A stretch of DNA of 64,000 bases from Clostridia bacterium (GCA_017554615.1 JAFZHY010000026.1:1-64000), one strand, 5' to 3'. Shown: positions 45,461-55,100, counted from the first letter of the stretch. A program made the numbers and translations. The notes: a model not told the origin generated them from the sequence alone.

Positions 45461-46147
45461 ATGTATAATTTATATATGGGGGATATTTACTATCTGATAC
45501 TTGTTATACCTGCGCTTATTTTCGCACTTGTTGCGCAAAGTTATGTTAAATCTACATTTAACAAGTATTCGCTTATTCCTACATCATTTATATCAAACGA
45601 TATTGTTGAGAAAATGCTTCATAAAAACGAAATATATGATATTTCAATCGTGAGCGTTTCAGGATATTTAAGCGACCATTTTAATTCAAGCAAAAAAATT
45701 ATAAGCCTTTCTCAGCCGGTTTATAATAATAATTCCATAGCAGCCCTTGGTGTTGCGTGTCATGAAGCAGGTCATGCCCTGCAGTATAAGGCAGGATACT
45801 TGCCTCTTAAAATAAGAAACTATATTCTTCCTGTTGTAAAATTTGCATCGGGTATGGCGCTTCCACTTGCCATTATAGGTCTTATGATATCTGATGCACT
45901 TGCAAAGGCAGGAGTTATACTGTTTTCTGTTACCGTGCTTTTTCAGTTGCTTTTACTTCCTATTGAATTTAACGCATCAAAAAGAGCAGTTAACGAACTT
46001 GACCTAAACTTATCAGATGAAGAATTAAAGGGAGTTAAAAAAGTTTTATTTTCGGCAGCCCTTACCTATGTTGCATCAAGTCTTGTTGCTGTTGCCAACT
46101 TTTTAAGAATACTTCTTATAATAAACGGAAGAAACAGGAGAGATTAA
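45461..46147 (+). CDS. YugP-like membrane zinc metallopeptidase
   Basis: A 228-residue membrane protein with a zinc-protease motif HEAGH in VACHEAGHALQYKAGY. A span at the N-terminus (about 8-25) and two or three near the C-terminus surround the active site. The family (B. subtilis YugP) is of unknown function. It starts 15 bp after fmt, with GGAG seven bases before the ATG. Placement after fmt is common in Clostridia, so it may belong to a protein-maturation run, which is inference. Confidence 0.85.
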   Translation: MYNLYMGDIYYLILVIPALIFALVAQSYVKSTFNKYSLIPTSFISNDIVEKMLHKNEIYDISIVSVSGYLSDHFNSSKKIISLSQPVYNNNSIAALGVACHEAGHALQYKAGYLPLKIRNYILPVVKFASGMALPLAIIGLMISDALAKAGVILFSVTVLFQLLLLPIEFNASKRAVNELDLNLSDEELKGVKKVLFSAALTYVASSLVAVANFLRILLIINGRNRRD

Positions 46148-46148
46148 A

Positions 46149-46382
46149 ATGAAAAAAGAGGATGTAATTCCTTTATGGACTCAGGAAACCCCCTCAATAT
46201 GCCGTTTTTGTGCATATGCTAAAAGGTTTTCTGCAACATGTGATATATACTGCGAAAAAAAGAAGAATTTTTTACACGAAGAAGAAAGTTGCAAAAAGTT
46301 TAAATACGATATTTTAAAAAAAGAATTAAGGCGAAACAGCCGACCTGTTAAAAAACATACGCCGGAGGAATTTAAAATATAA
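46149..46382 (+). CDS. Small cysteine-rich protein of unknown function
   Basis: A 77-residue protein I cannot assign. Five cysteines lie in a pattern C18-x2-C21-x9-C31-x3-C35-x12-C48, which suggests a small metal site or zinc ribbon. The C-terminal third is basic and helical (DILKKELRRNSRPVKKH). No signal peptide or membrane span is visible. It begins 1 bp after the YugP-like stop and ends 1 bp before the MATE gene, so it is translated in a tight operon. The close packing and clean start argue that it is real. Confidence 0.75.
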   Translation: MKKEDVIPLWTQETPSICRFCAYAKRFSATCDIYCEKKKNFLHEEESCKKFKYDILKKELRRNSRPVKKHTPEEFKI

Positions 46383-46383
46383 A

Positions 46384-47718
46384 ATGAATAGTTTTTATAA
46401 AAATTTTATTTTAATTGCTCTTCCTATGGCATTTCAGAATCTTGTAACAACCTCGGTAAGCCTTATTGACAATCTTATGATCGGGCGTCTGGGAGATGTG
46501 GCAATAGCGTCTGTCGGCCTTGCCAATAAAGTGTTTTTTATCTATGTTCTTGTAATATTCGGTTTGTGCAGCGGGGCGTCTGCCTTTATTGCACAGTTCT
46601 GGGGTAAAGAAGATTTAAAGGGGATAAAACAGGTAGTATTTATAAATACACTGGTTGCATTATCAGTATCATTTGTATTTGCGATTTTCGGCTTTTTTAT
46701 GCCGACTCACATAATGACTCTTCTTACCGATGATAAAGAGGTTATTTTTGAGGGTGCAAAATATTTAAAGATTATATCGCCGAGTTTTATATTAGTCAGT
46801 ATAATTCATGTGTGTTCTTACACTTTAAAAACTTTAGAGCATCCGAAAATTCCGTTATTTGCATCCCTGATTTCGATTATAATAAACGCATTTCTTAACT
46901 ACATATTGATTTTCGGGAAGTTGGGCGCACCCCGTCTTGGAGTATCAGGCGCAGCATTTGCTACCCTTAGCGCAAGAATCTTTGAAATGCTTTTTATAGT
47001 TTTGGCTACAAGAAAGAAACTTACTTTTCTTTTTTACGGCATTTCCCATTTAAAAGATATAAAAAAAGATTTTCTAAAATCGTTCTTTATAAAAGTTATT
47101 CCTGTTATATTAAATGAAACAATGTGGTCTCTTGCTACTACTATGATGGTTTCTATATATGCAAGAATTTCCACTCAGGCTGTTGCAGCAGTTAATGTTA
47201 TTACCATTTTAAGAGATTTAACAAGTGTGTTCTTTATCGGCGCAGGTAATGCGGCAGCCGTTTCGATAGGAAAACTTATAGGCCTTAAAAAATATGACGA
47301 AGCATATGAAAGGACATATCAGTTATCTATATATGTGCCAATATTTGCAGGAATTTTTGGGCTTTTAACACTTCTTGTATCGAAAAATTTCATAGGGCTT
47401 TTTAATATTTCCGTTGAGACTTTTAATATAGCAAACAGTTTATATATTACAGCAGTTATCTTTATGCCTTTTGCATCTTTTAATCATCTTAATATATGCG
47501 GAAGCCTTAGAGCAGGAGGAGATTCTTTCTACTGCCTTGTATCAGACGCAGGTTCAATCTGGGCAGTCGGAGTTTTCGGCTCGTTTATATCTGGTACAGT
47601 TTTCGGCTTGCCAATACTTTACGTTTACATAATTTCAAGATGCGAAGAAATTTTAAAGGCGATACTGTTGTTTATACGAATTAAAAAAAGAAAATGGATA
47701 AAAGATTTAGTTAATTAA
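46384..47718 (+). CDS. MATE-family efflux transporter
   Basis: A 444-residue protein with about twelve membrane spans in two similar halves, starting with the MATE pattern LIALPMAFQNLVTTSVSLID and containing NLMIGRLGDVAIASVGLANK. These transporters expel cationic or other compounds in exchange for sodium or protons. The closest feel is the NorM/DinF-like clade common in gut Firmicutes. The substrate cannot be read. It begins 1 bp after the Cys-rich gene. Confidence 0.92.
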   Translation: MNSFYKNFILIALPMAFQNLVTTSVSLIDNLMIGRLGDVAIASVGLANKVFFIYVLVIFGLCSGASAFIAQFWGKEDLKGIKQVVFINTLVALSVSFVFAIFGFFMPTHIMTLLTDDKEVIFEGAKYLKIISPSFILVSIIHVCSYTLKTLEHPKIPLFASLISIIINAFLNYILIFGKLGAPRLGVSGAAFATLSARIFEMLFIVLATRKKLTFLFYGISHLKDIKKDFLKSFFIKVIPVILNETMWSLATTMMVSIYARISTQAVAAVNVITILRDLTSVFFIGAGNAAAVSIGKLIGLKKYDEAYERTYQLSIYVPIFAGIFGLLTLLVSKNFIGLFNISVETFNIANSLYITAVIFMPFASFNHLNICGSLRAGGDSFYCLVSDAGSIWAVGVFGSFISGTVFGLPILYVYIISRCEEILKAILLFIRIKKRKWIKDLVN

Positions 47719-47739
47719 TTATAAAGGGGGCATTTATTT

Positions 47740-49410
47740 ATGTTATCTGACATAAAGATTGCGCAATCTGCAAAAATGGAGGGAATTTGCAAGGTAGCAG
47801 AAAGCCTTAACATTTCTTCCGATGAACTTGAACTATACGGAAAATACAAAGCAAAACTTTCTTTTGAACTTATTGACCGTGTGAAAAATAACAAGGACGG
47901 TAAACTGATATTAGTTACTGCTATTAACCCTACACCTGCAGGAGAAGGTAAAACAACTACAACTGTGGGCTTGGGACAAGCATTTTTTAAATTAGGCAAA
48001 AATTCAGTTATAGCCTTAAGGGAGCCATCTTTAGGCCCAACATTCGGTTTAAAAGGCGGAGCAGCAGGTGGCGGATATTCTCAGGTAGTGCCAATGGAGG
48101 ATATAAACTTACACTTTACAGGGGATATGCATGCAATAACCTCTGCAAATAACCTTTTATGTGCTATGGTGGATAATCATATACATCAGGGAAATGCACT
48201 TGGCCTTGACCCTAAAAGCATAAAAGTAAAAAGAGTTATTGATATAAATGACAGAAATTTAAGAAACATTGTAATAGGTTTAGGGGAAAAAACAGATGGA
48301 CAGGTAAGAGAAGACCATTTTATGATTACAGTTGCTTGTGAAATTATGGCAATTCTTTGTCTATCCTCTGATATAACCGATTTAAAGAAAAGACTTTCAC
48401 AAATTATTATCGGTTATTCATATTCAGGAAAAATTCTTACAGCAGGTGATATAAATGCGCAGGGAGCATTATGTGCACTTTTAAAAGATGCAATAAAGCC
48501 TAACCTTGTTCAGACACTTGAAAACTCGCCTTGTATTATCCACGGTGGTCCGTTTGCCAATATTGCTCACGGATGCAACAGTTTAATTGCAACAAAATTA
48601 TCTTTAAAACTTTGTGATTATGTTATAACAGAGGCAGGATTTGGTGCAGATTTAGGTGCTGAAAAATTCCTTGATATTAAATGCAGATTAGGTAATTTAA
48701 ACCCGTCTTTAGTAGTGCTTGTTGCTACTGTCCGTGCGCTTAAATATAACGGTGGCGTAGGAAAAGAAAACCTAAGCGAAGAAAATATAGATGCTCTTAA
48801 AAAAGGTATTGTGAATTTAGGCAAACATATAGAAAATATTAAAAAATTCGGTCTTCCTGTTGTGGTTGCGCTTAACCACTTCTTTACAGACACCGAAAAA
48901 GAAATTGAAACTGTTAAAGAATACTGCGCTTCGTTAGGCGTAAGGTGCGAAATTTCAAAATGCTTTGCAGAGGGTGGCGAAGGAACACTTGATTTGGCAA
49001 ACGCAGTGCTTTCAACTCTTGATAAAGACGAAGCAAACTTTAAGCCTATATACGAAGACAGTTTATCAATTAAAGAAAAGATAGAAAAAATAGTTAAAGA
49101 AATATACGGTGGAACTCAGGTAATATATGAGCCAAAGGCAAATAAGGAAATTAAGTTTTTGGAAGAAAACGGATTTTCCAATCTGCCTGTATGTATGGCA
49201 AAAACTCAGTATTCTCTTTCAGATAACCCTGCTCTTTTGGGAAGACCTGAAGGCTTTAGCGTTACCGTAAGAGATTTATATGTTAATGCAGGTGCAGGTT
49301 TTATCACAATTCTTACAGGAAAGATTATGACAATGCCCGGGTTACCTAAAGTTCCCGCTGCAGAAAAAGTAGATGTTGACGAATTTGGAGTTATAGATGG
49401 ACTATTCTAA
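47740..49410 (+). CDS. fhs: Formate--tetrahydrofolate ligase
   Basis: The 556-residue enzyme makes 10-formyl-THF from formate, THF and ATP. Its nucleotide loop is [17 protein letters not shown]. Family blocks [20 protein letters not shown] and [16 protein letters not shown] follow, with [11 protein letters not shown] near the C-terminus. It could feed fMet formation, purines or a Wood-Ljungdahl-type branch; no other genes of that branch are here. An AAGGGGG site precedes the ATG. Its end overlaps tsaE by 14 bp. Confidence 0.98.
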   Translation: MLSDIKIAQSAKMEGICKVAESLNISSDELELYGKYKAKLSFELIDRVKNNKDGKLILVTAINPTPAGEGKTTTTVGLGQAFFKLGKNSVIALREPSLGPTFGLKGGAAGGGYSQVVPMEDINLHFTGDMHAITSANNLLCAMVDNHIHQGNALGLDPKSIKVKRVIDINDRNLRNIVIGLGEKTDGQVREDHFMITVACEIMAILCLSSDITDLKKRLSQIIIGYSYSGKILTAGDINAQGALCALLKDAIKPNLVQTLENSPCIIHGGPFANIAHGCNSLIATKLSLKLCDYVITEAGFGADLGAEKFLDIKCRLGNLNPSLVVLVATVRALKYNGGVGKENLSEENIDALKKGIVNLGKHIENIKKFGLPVVVALNHFFTDTEKEIETVKEYCASLGVRCEISKCFAEGGEGTLDLANAVLSTLDKDEANFKPIYEDSLSIKEKIEKIVKEIYGGTQVIYEPKANKEIKFLEENGFSNLPVCMAKTQYSLSDNPALLGRPEGFSVTVRDLYVNAGAGFITILTGKIMTMPGLPKVPAAEKVDVDEFGVIDGLF

Positions 49411-49831
49411 AATTACAGTAAATACACCCGAAGAAACCTTTAAGGCAGGTTATGAATTTGCAAAAACCTTAAAGGCAGGAGATATAATTACATTAGACGG
49501 AGACCTTGGCGCAGGAAAAACCGTTTTTACAAAGGGAATATGTCATTATTTTAATGTTACCGATTATGTTGTAAGCCCTACTTACACCATTGTCAATGAA
49601 TACAAAGGCGATATATCTGTTTATCACTTTGATATTTACAGAATAAATGATGAAGAAGAACTTTATAACATAGGCTTTTATGAGTACCTTGATAACGATG
49701 GCATTAAAATAATTGAATGGGCAAAGAATGTGCCTGAGGCTTTTTTGGGATATAATGTAAAAAAGATAGAGATAATAAAGGACAAAGACCTTATGTCTCA
49801 GAAAAGATATATTAAAATAAGGGAGGGGTAA
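49397..49831 (+). CDS. tsaE: tRNA threonylcarbamoyladenosine biosynthesis ATPase TsaE
   Basis: A 144-residue P-loop ATPase with Walker [14 protein letters not shown] and the family segment [13 protein letters not shown] followed by HFDIYR. It works with TsaB and TsaD to make t6A37 in ANN-decoding tRNAs. The start lies inside the end of fhs (14-bp overlap), and tsaB follows by 1 bp. The tsaE-tsaB pairing is usual. Confidence 0.95.
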   Translation: MDYSKITVNTPEETFKAGYEFAKTLKAGDIITLDGDLGAGKTVFTKGICHYFNVTDYVVSPTYTIVNEYKGDISVYHFDIYRINDEEELYNIGFYEYLDNDGIKIIEWAKNVPEAFLGYNVKKIEIIKDKDLMSQKRYIKIREG

Positions 49832-49832
49832 A

Positions 49833-50519
49833 ATGATAATACTTGGCATTGATTCATCTTTTAAAACTGCATCTGTTGGAATTTTGGAAGATGATAAAGT
49901 TATAGTTTCATATACCCTTAACCATAAAAGAACTCACTCGGAAAAACTTTTAGAGATGATAGATATGGCTCTTAAAATTGCAAAACTTGATATTTCGGAT
50001 ATTGATGCATTTTGCGTTACTAAAGGGCCAGGCTCATTTACAGGGTTAAGAATAGGCCTTGCCACCATAAAAGGCTTATGCCATGCTCTTAATAAGCCTT
50101 GCTATCTTGTATCAACACTTGATGCACTTTATGAAAATGTATATGCACCCTATTTTGATGATATAATCTATGCTCCCATAATGGATGCAAGACGAGGGGA
50201 AGTTTACTGTGCAGCGTATAAGAATAATGAAAAAATAATAGAAGACTCGGCTCTTAATATAAACTTATTTTTAGATAAATTAAATAAATTTGAGTGTAGA
50301 AAAATTGTATTTACAGGAGACGGAGTTGTACCTAACAAAAATATAATTTCAGATAAACTTTTAGATAAATGCGAATTTGCACCCGAGCATCTTCTGTTTG
50401 GAAGCGGAGAAGCAGTTATTAGTGCAGGGCTAAAATACGGTAAAAAGGTTTTATATAATGATATTCTTCCTGAGTATCTTCGTATGTCTCAGGCAGAAAG
50501 ATTAAAAAATGAAATATAA
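49833..50519 (+). CDS. tsaB: tRNA threonylcarbamoyladenosine biosynthesis protein TsaB
   Basis: The 228-residue ASKHA-fold protein starts ILGIDSSFKTASVGIL and has the diagnostic KGPGSFTGLRIGLATIKGL. It is the scaffold dimer partner of TsaD. In many Firmicutes rimI and tsaD follow; here rpiB follows instead, so tsaD must be elsewhere. Confidence 0.95.
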   Translation: MIILGIDSSFKTASVGILEDDKVIVSYTLNHKRTHSEKLLEMIDMALKIAKLDISDIDAFCVTKGPGSFTGLRIGLATIKGLCHALNKPCYLVSTLDALYENVYAPYFDDIIYAPIMDARRGEVYCAAYKNNEKIIEDSALNINLFLDKLNKFECRKIVFTGDGVVPNKNIISDKLLDKCEFAPEHLLFGSGEAVISAGLKYGKKVLYNDILPEYLRMSQAERLKNEI

Positions 50520-50534
50520 AGGAGAAAAGAAAAA

Positions 50535-50969
50535 ATGAAAATAGCAATTGGAGCAGACCATGGAGCATTTGAATTAAAAGAAGTTTTAATACCATACCTA
50601 AAAGATAAAGGATATGAGGTAGAAGACTGTGGTACATATGATTTATCAAGCGTTGACTACCCTGATATAGCAGAAAAAACTGCTAAAAAAATTATTGATA
50701 AAGAATGTGAAAAAGGCATTCTTCTATGTGGGACAGGCATTGGAATATCTATTGCGGCAAATAAAGTAAAGGGTATCCGTGCTGCTCTTTGTGCTAATGA
50801 ATACAGTGCGAAAATGAGCAGAAATCATAATGACGCTAACATTCTTTGCATGGGTGCAAGAGTAACAGGGGTAGAACTTGCAAAATCAATTCTTGACACC
50901 TTTTTAAAAGAAGAATTTGAAGGCGGAAGACACCAAGTTAGAGTTGACAAAATAATGAATATAGAGTAA
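50535..50969 (+). CDS. rpiB: Ribose-5-phosphate isomerase B
   Basis: A 144-residue isomerase of the pentose phosphate pathway. The N-terminus IAIGADHGAFELKE carries the active-site D and H, and LLCGTGIGISIAANK holds the catalytic cysteine and anion hole. NANILCMGARV is also typical. It also resembles LacAB-type isomerases, but the CGTGIG motif favours RpiB. A GGAGAAAAG site precedes the ATG. Confidence 0.95.
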   Translation: MKIAIGADHGAFELKEVLIPYLKDKGYEVEDCGTYDLSSVDYPDIAEKTAKKIIDKECEKGILLCGTGIGISIAANKVKGIRAALCANEYSAKMSRNHNDANILCMGARVTGVELAKSILDTFLKEEFEGGRHQVRVDKIMNIE

Positions 50970-50998
50970 AATTATAGAAAAAAACGGAGGTATTTACT

Positions 50999-51628
50999 AT
51001 GGGTAAAGTTACTGTTATGGATCATCCTTTGATTATCCACAAAATGTCCCTTTTAAGAGATAAAAAAACTACAAGTAAAGAATTCAGAGAACTTGTTAAA
51101 GAAGTGGCAACTCTTATGTGCTACGAAACCACAAGAGACCTTCCACTTAAAGAAATAGAAATTGAAACACCTATCTGCACTGCTAAAACTAAGGTTATTT
51201 CAGGAAAAGCATTGGCACTTGTTCCAATTCTTCGTGCAGGGCTTGGAATGGTTGACGGTATGCTTACCCTTATCCCTGCTGCAAAAGTGGGCCATATCGG
51301 TTTATACAGAGACCCTGAAACTTTTAAACCTGTTGAATATTACTGCAAACTTCCTAATAACATTGAATTAAGAGATGTTATAGTGTTAGACCCTATGCTT
51401 GCAACAGGTGGTTCTGCCATAGATGCTATTTCACTTTTAAAAGAAAAAGGATGTTCAAACATTAAGTTTGTATGCTTATGTGCTGCTCCTGAAGGTATTG
51501 ATGCTCTGTCAAATGCTCATCCTGATGTTGATATATACTGTGGCGCTGTTGACGAAAAGTTAAACGACCATAAATATATAGTTCCCGGTTTAGGGGATGC
51601 AGGGGACAGAATATTTGGCACAAAATAG
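50999..51628 (+). CDS. upp: Uracil phosphoribosyltransferase
   Basis: The 209-residue salvage enzyme makes UMP from uracil and PRPP. It has [16 protein letters not shown] near residue 75, the PRPP loop [14 protein letters not shown] near residue 125 and the uracil-binding [13 protein letters not shown] at the end. rpiB-upp is a frequent pair, linking ribose-5-phosphate to PRPP use. It is followed directly by a short repeat and a terminator. Confidence 0.97.
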   Translation: MGKVTVMDHPLIIHKMSLLRDKKTTSKEFRELVKEVATLMCYETTRDLPLKEIEIETPICTAKTKVISGKALALVPILRAGLGMVDGMLTLIPAAKVGHIGLYRDPETFKPVEYYCKLPNNIELRDVIVLDPMLATGGSAIDAISLLKEKGCSNIKFVCLCAAPEGIDALSNAHPDVDIYCGAVDEKLNDHKYIVPGLGDAGDRIFGTK

Positions 51629-51630
51629 CA

Positions 51631-51692
51631 GTAGACGCTAAAAATGTCCGGAACGCAAAAAGTTAATAACTCCAAACATTTTATCTATCTAC
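51631..51692. repeat. Short form of the post-gene repeat, after upp
   Basis: Starting 3 bp after the upp stop, this 62-bp segment matches both ends of the element after ppdK (26055-26291). It agrees at 32 of 37 bases on the gene-proximal side (with GGAACGCAAAAAGT identical) and again over TCCAAACATTTT and CTATCT on the distal side. The roughly 185 bp of palindromes in the ppdK copy are missing here. In both places the element starts directly after a stop codon and precedes a terminator. Confidence 0.75.
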
Positions 51693-51709
51693 TAAATAAA
51701 TAAAAATTA

Positions 51710-51750
51710 AAGTCTGTTTAAATAGTTTTTTTAAACAGACTTATTTTTTT
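51710..51750 (+). terminator. Terminator of the upp transcript
   Basis: AAGTCTGTTTAAA (51710-51722) and TTTAAACAGACTT (51730-51742) form a perfect 13-bp stem followed by a run of seven Ts. Confidence 0.9.
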
Positions 51751-51770
51751 ATCAAAATAAATTATACGAA

Positions 51771-51800
51771 AAAAGGAACTTCCGTAAAAAACGAAGTTCC
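51771..51800 (-). terminator. Terminator of rpmB
   Basis: GGAACTTC (51775-51782) and GAAGTTCC (51793-51800) pair. On the minus strand the hairpin ends in TTTTTT, so it terminates rpmB. Confidence 0.85.
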
Positions 51801-51828
51801 CTGTAAATTCGAACATATTGTTAAAAAA

Positions 51829-52017
51829 CTATATAGCTCTGATAACTTTGTCAGAACGCATACACTTTGTGCAAACATTGATTTTTTTAGTCTGCCCGTT
51901 AACTATTGCTCTTATTTTTCTTACGTTTGGCTTCCAGGTTCTGTTGCTTCTTCTGTGAGAGTGAGAAACCTGAATTCCGAATACAGTGCCTTTACCGCAC
52001 ACTTCACATTTTGCCAT
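51829..52017 (-). CDS. rpmB: 50S ribosomal protein L28, zinc-ribbon type
   Basis: A 62-residue L28 beginning MAKCEVCGKG, with a second pair in VCTKCM, so it is the zinc-binding (C+) form. The central SHSHRRSNRTWKPNVRKI is the family signature. The ATG at 52015-52017 has AGGAGGTG upstream; a longer frame reaching 52080 is not used. It is a single-gene unit divergent from yunB. Confidence 0.96.
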   Translation of the reverse strand: MAKCEVCGKGTVFGIQVSHSHRRSNRTWKPNVRKIRAIVNGQTKKINVCTKCMRSDKVIRAI

Positions 52018-52083
52018 CGAAATACACCTCCTAATAACAAAAATTATATAATATAATTTTCTTTCTTCATTTGAATACATTTT

Positions 52084-52112
52084 ATTCTAACAAATATTTT
52101 TTAAAAAATCAA
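52084..52112 (-). promoter_or_regulatory. Predicted promoter of rpmB
   Basis: TTGATT (52112-52107) and TAGAAT (52089-52084), 17 bases apart, with TGT as extended -10, on the minus strand. The leader is about 60 nt. Confidence 0.6.
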
Positions 52113-52192
52113 GTCTTTTTTTTATTTTTTTAGCATTTTATTTTCAAAACCTTAAATTAAGACATATAATGTTATAAAAGGGAGTGAAAATT

Positions 52193-52906
52193 ATGAATTC
52201 CTATAAAATAAGGCGATACAAACAAACTGTCAGAGAGTCAATATCCAGAATTCACTTTTTTAAATGGATATCAATAACTGTTATAATCTTTTTATGCTTC
52301 TTTTTTATAAATATATATAACAATTCCTTTAAACCGCAGATAGCAAATCTTGCCGAATCAAAAGCAAATTACATACTTAATAATGCTGTTAACGAGGGTG
52401 TTAAAGAGGTTATAATGGCAAAAGAGATTACATATAACGAACTTGTATCTGTTATAAAAGATGACAGCGGAAAAATATCAGGAATAACTACAAATCTCGT
52501 AGCAGCAAACAGGCTAAAGTCAGATTTTACCATAAAAATAAACGAAAAAATAAACAGTCTTGAAGAAACCGAAATTTCTATTCCCTTAGGAAACCTTACA
52601 AAAATTAATACTCTCTCAGGCTTTGGCCCTAAACTTAAGATTAAACTTCTTCCGTCAGGGAAACTTTCCGTTAACTTTAAAAATGAGTTTAAAGAGGCTG
52701 GAATTAACCAGACAAGGCACGAAATATATTTAGAGGCAGTATCTTCAGCCTCCTTTTATTTGCCGACAGGAATTTATTCGGTTGCAGAAATTGTTTCAAA
52801 AATTCCCCTTTGCGAAAGCATAATTGTTGGAATTGTACCTGAAAGCCTTACAAGGCTCGAAACAAGGGATGAAACTTTAAGAGACGATATTTTAAATATA
52901 TACTAA
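52193..52906 (+). CDS. yunB: Sporulation protein YunB
   Basis: A 237-residue protein with one N-terminal membrane span (about 27-47, ISITVIIFLCFFFINIY) and an extracytoplasmic remainder. The segment LAESKANYILNNAVNEGV and the later IPLGNLTKINTLSGFGPKL are typical of YunB, a sigma-E-controlled sporulation protein in Bacillus. The ATG at 52193 follows GGGAGTG; a GTG three codons earlier is part of that site. Upstream is CATATAAT (52163-52170), which resembles a sigma-E -10 but also fits sigma-A, so control is unresolved. Confidence 0.88.
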   Translation: MNSYKIRRYKQTVRESISRIHFFKWISITVIIFLCFFFINIYNNSFKPQIANLAESKANYILNNAVNEGVKEVIMAKEITYNELVSVIKDDSGKISGITTNLVAANRLKSDFTIKINEKINSLEETEISIPLGNLTKINTLSGFGPKLKIKLLPSGKLSVNFKNEFKEAGINQTRHEIYLEAVSSASFYLPTGIYSVAEIVSKIPLCESIIVGIVPESLTRLETRDETLRDDILNIY

Positions 52907-52914
52907 AATATTAA

Positions 52915-52943
52915 AAAACGACTGGCAAGTTGCCAGTCGTTTT
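52915..52943. terminator. Bidirectional terminator between yunB and the nucleotidyltransferase gene
   Basis: AAAACGACTGGCA and TGCCAGTCGTTTT form a 13-bp perfect stem with a 3-base loop, between convergent genes. Confidence 0.9.
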
Positions 52944-52957
52944 CTTAAATTAAATTA

Positions 52958-53812
52958 TTATTTTAAGCCTGGATATAAACCTTGTTCGTCAAATTTTCTA
53001 AATGCTTCTTTAACTATGTCAGAGTCTTCTTTATAAGTAACACCATACCATCTGTCACTTGCAGGAAGCACTTTAACTTTAGCGCCTTCATTATGAATAA
53101 GATAGTCAATAAATTTAGGAATAAAGAATTCGCCTTTCATAGGGTCATCATTAGTTTTTAGAAAATCTACAAAACCTGCTTCTAATTTATCAAAGAAATC
53201 AGGAAGAAGTCCCCACATATTCATTGAAACAAGTGTATCAAGAGGAATACCGCTGTTTTTATCAATACTTGTCATTTCAACGATTTCGTCTAAATATCCG
53301 TCTTTAGTTTTGCACACACCTCTTGCAACGGTACCGTTGTCAGAAATTGTGTTTCCAAGAAGATATCCAGCCATACACATTTCGTTGTTATGAAGAATAT
53401 AATCGTGAATAAGTTTATATGCTGATTTTCCGTAATAGTCGTCTGCATTAACTATTGCAAAAGGAGTTTTAACAATATCCTTTGCAGTTAAAACTGCATG
53501 ACCTGTACCCCATGGTTTAACTCTGCCTTCAGGAAGAGTAAAGCCTTTTGGTAAATCGTCAAGTTCCTGGAAAGTATAGTTAACATCTACAATACCTTCA
53601 TATTTTTTACCAACAAGTTCTCTGAAATCTTTTTCTATTGATTTCTTGATTACAAAAACTATTTTATTAAATCCTGCTTCAATAGCATCATAAACAGAAT
53701 AGTCAAGTATAACTTCTCCATGTGGGCCTAAAGGCTCCATCTGTTTAAGACCGCCAAATCTGCTGCCCATTCCAGCAGCCATAACTACTAATGCACTATT
53801 TTTTGTATCCAT
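52958..53812 (-). CDS. Sugar-1-phosphate nucleotidyltransferase-like protein
   Basis: A 284-residue NTP-transferase. The nucleotide-binding start reads [20 protein letters not shown], and the metal site is in [10 protein letters not shown]. It probably joins UTP or another NTP to a sugar phosphate. It lies directly downstream of galE with a 17-bp overlap, so a role in making the UDP-sugar used by GalE is likely. It is not the standard GalU, whose motifs differ (GxGTRxLPxTK). The product sugar cannot be assigned. Confidence 0.8.
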   Translation of the reverse strand: MDTKNSALVVMAAGMGSRFGGLKQMEPLGPHGEVILDYSVYDAIEAGFNKIVFVIKKSIEKDFRELVGKKYEGIVDVNYTFQELDDLPKGFTLPEGRVKPWGTGHAVLTAKDIVKTPFAIVNADDYYGKSAYKLIHDYILHNNEMCMAGYLLGNTISDNGTVARGVCKTKDGYLDEIVEMTSIDKNSGIPLDTLVSMNMWGLLPDFFDKLEAGFVDFLKTNDDPMKGEFFIPKFIDYLIHNEGAKVKVLPASDRWYGVTYKEDSDIVKEAFRKFDEQGLYPGLK

Positions 53813-54809
53813 TTCTGTTTCCTTCCTGCCATCTCCAAGTATCGCGGCACATATCTTCTAAGTTTTTAACTGCTTTAAAGCCAAGTTCTCTGTAGGCTTT
53901 TTCAGGGTCAGCAAAACATTCTGCAATATCGCCTGGTCTTCTTGGGGCAATTTTATAATTTATTTCTTTTCCGCTTGCCTTTGCAAACGCTTTAACCATA
54001 TCAAGTACACTGTAACCGTTACCTGTGCCAAGATTATAAGTAACTACACCTGATTTATTTAAAACCTTGTTAAGCGCTTTTAAGTGCCCGTCTGATAAGT
54101 CCATAACATGGATATAGTCTCTTACGCCTGTACCGTCATGTGTAGGATAGTCATCGCCAAATACTGATAAACATTCTAACTTTCCAACTGCAACCTGAGA
54201 AATATACGGAATAAGGTTATTAGGAATACCGTTAGGGTCTTCCCCAATTAGTCCGCTCTCATGTGCGCCGACAGGGTTAAAGTATCTTAAAATAGCAATA
54301 TCCCATTCGTTATCAGATACATATAAATCTCTTAAAATATCTTCAATAAATAATTTTGTTCTTCCATATGGGTTTGTACAAGAAAGAGGGAAATCTTCCT
54401 TGATAGGCACTGTGTGAGGGTCTCCGTAAACTGTTGCAGAAGAAGAAAATACCATCTTCTTAACATTGTGTTTTCCCATAATTTCTAAAAGTTTTAGAGT
54501 TCCTGAGATATTGTTTTCATAATATTTTAAAGGAATAGACACACTTTCGCCAACAGCCTTTAATCCTGCAAAGTGAATAACTGCATCTATTTTATTTTCT
54601 TCAAATACTTTTTCTACTCCTTCATAATCAAGAAGGTCTGTTTTGTAGAATTTAAAATCTTTACCTGTTATTTTTTTAACACGGTTTAATGATTCTTCAC
54701 AGCTGTTAGACAAATTGTCTAAAACAACTATATCATATCCTGCTTCCAAAAGCAATACTGATGTATGAGAGCCGATATATCCTGCTCCCCCTGTTACTAA
54801 AATGTTCAT
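53796..54809 (-). CDS. galE: UDP-glucose 4-epimerase
   Basis: The 337-residue SDR enzyme interconverts UDP-glucose and UDP-galactose. The NAD motif is [12 protein letters not shown] at residues 5-16, [11 protein letters not shown] holds the catalytic serine/threonine, and YGRTK the catalytic tyrosine and lysine. [18 protein letters not shown] is diagnostic. It overlaps the nucleotidyltransferase start by 17 bp. No other Leloir genes are in the window, so it likely supplies cell-surface sugars. Confidence 0.96.
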   Translation of the reverse strand: MNILVTGGAGYIGSHTSVLLLEAGYDIVVLDNLSNSCEESLNRVKKITGKDFKFYKTDLLDYEGVEKVFEENKIDAVIHFAGLKAVGESVSIPLKYYENNISGTLKLLEIMGKHNVKKMVFSSSATVYGDPHTVPIKEDFPLSCTNPYGRTKLFIEDILRDLYVSDNEWDIAILRYFNPVGAHESGLIGEDPNGIPNNLIPYISQVAVGKLECLSVFGDDYPTHDGTGVRDYIHVMDLSDGHLKALNKVLNKSGVVTYNLGTGNGYSVLDMVKAFAKASGKEINYKIAPRRPGDIAECFADPEKAYRELGFKAVKNLEDMCRDTWRWQEGNRNGYKK

Positions 54810-54842
54810 AAAATCATCCTTTCTAAAAATTTATAATTTATA

Positions 54843-55031
54843 CTAATCAATAGGCTGAGGCATAACAATAGCAGCAATAATATATGCTATTATTCCTGAA
54901 CCACCAAGAAGTGTAAATACAACCCATGCAAGACGCACTAAAGTAGAGTCAATTTCAAAATACTCAGAAACCCCACCGCATACTCCGCAAATTTTCTTAT
55001 CTGTTTTTGATTTAAATAATTTTTTCCTCAT
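54843..55031 (-). CDS. PspC-domain small membrane protein
   Basis: A 62-residue protein with a PspC domain: [20 protein letters not shown] followed by a hydrophobic C-terminal span ([20 protein letters not shown]). PspC proteins act in envelope-stress responses, but short stand-alone forms in Firmicutes are uncharacterised. It has its own strong promoter. galE begins 33 bp downstream and may be co-transcribed. Confidence 0.88.
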   Translation of the reverse strand: MRKKLFKSKTDKKICGVCGGVSEYFEIDSTLVRLAWVVFTLLGGSGIIAYIIAAIVMPQPID

Positions 55032-55071
55032 ATATTTTCCCCTTTCTATTGTGCCTTACTTTGTTAAATTC

Positions 55072-55100
55072 ATTATAACACTAATTTATATTTTTTTCAA
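55072..55100 (-). promoter_or_regulatory. Strong predicted promoter of pspC
   Basis: TTGAAA (55100-55095) and consensus TATAAT (55077-55072), 17 bases apart, with TGT as extended -10, on the minus strand. Confidence 0.75.

Noticed and set aside
52163-52170. Sigma-E promoter before yunB
   Set aside because: CATATAAT fits a sigma-E -10, but I could not identify a convincing -35 at the right distance, and the bases equally fit a sigma-A -10.
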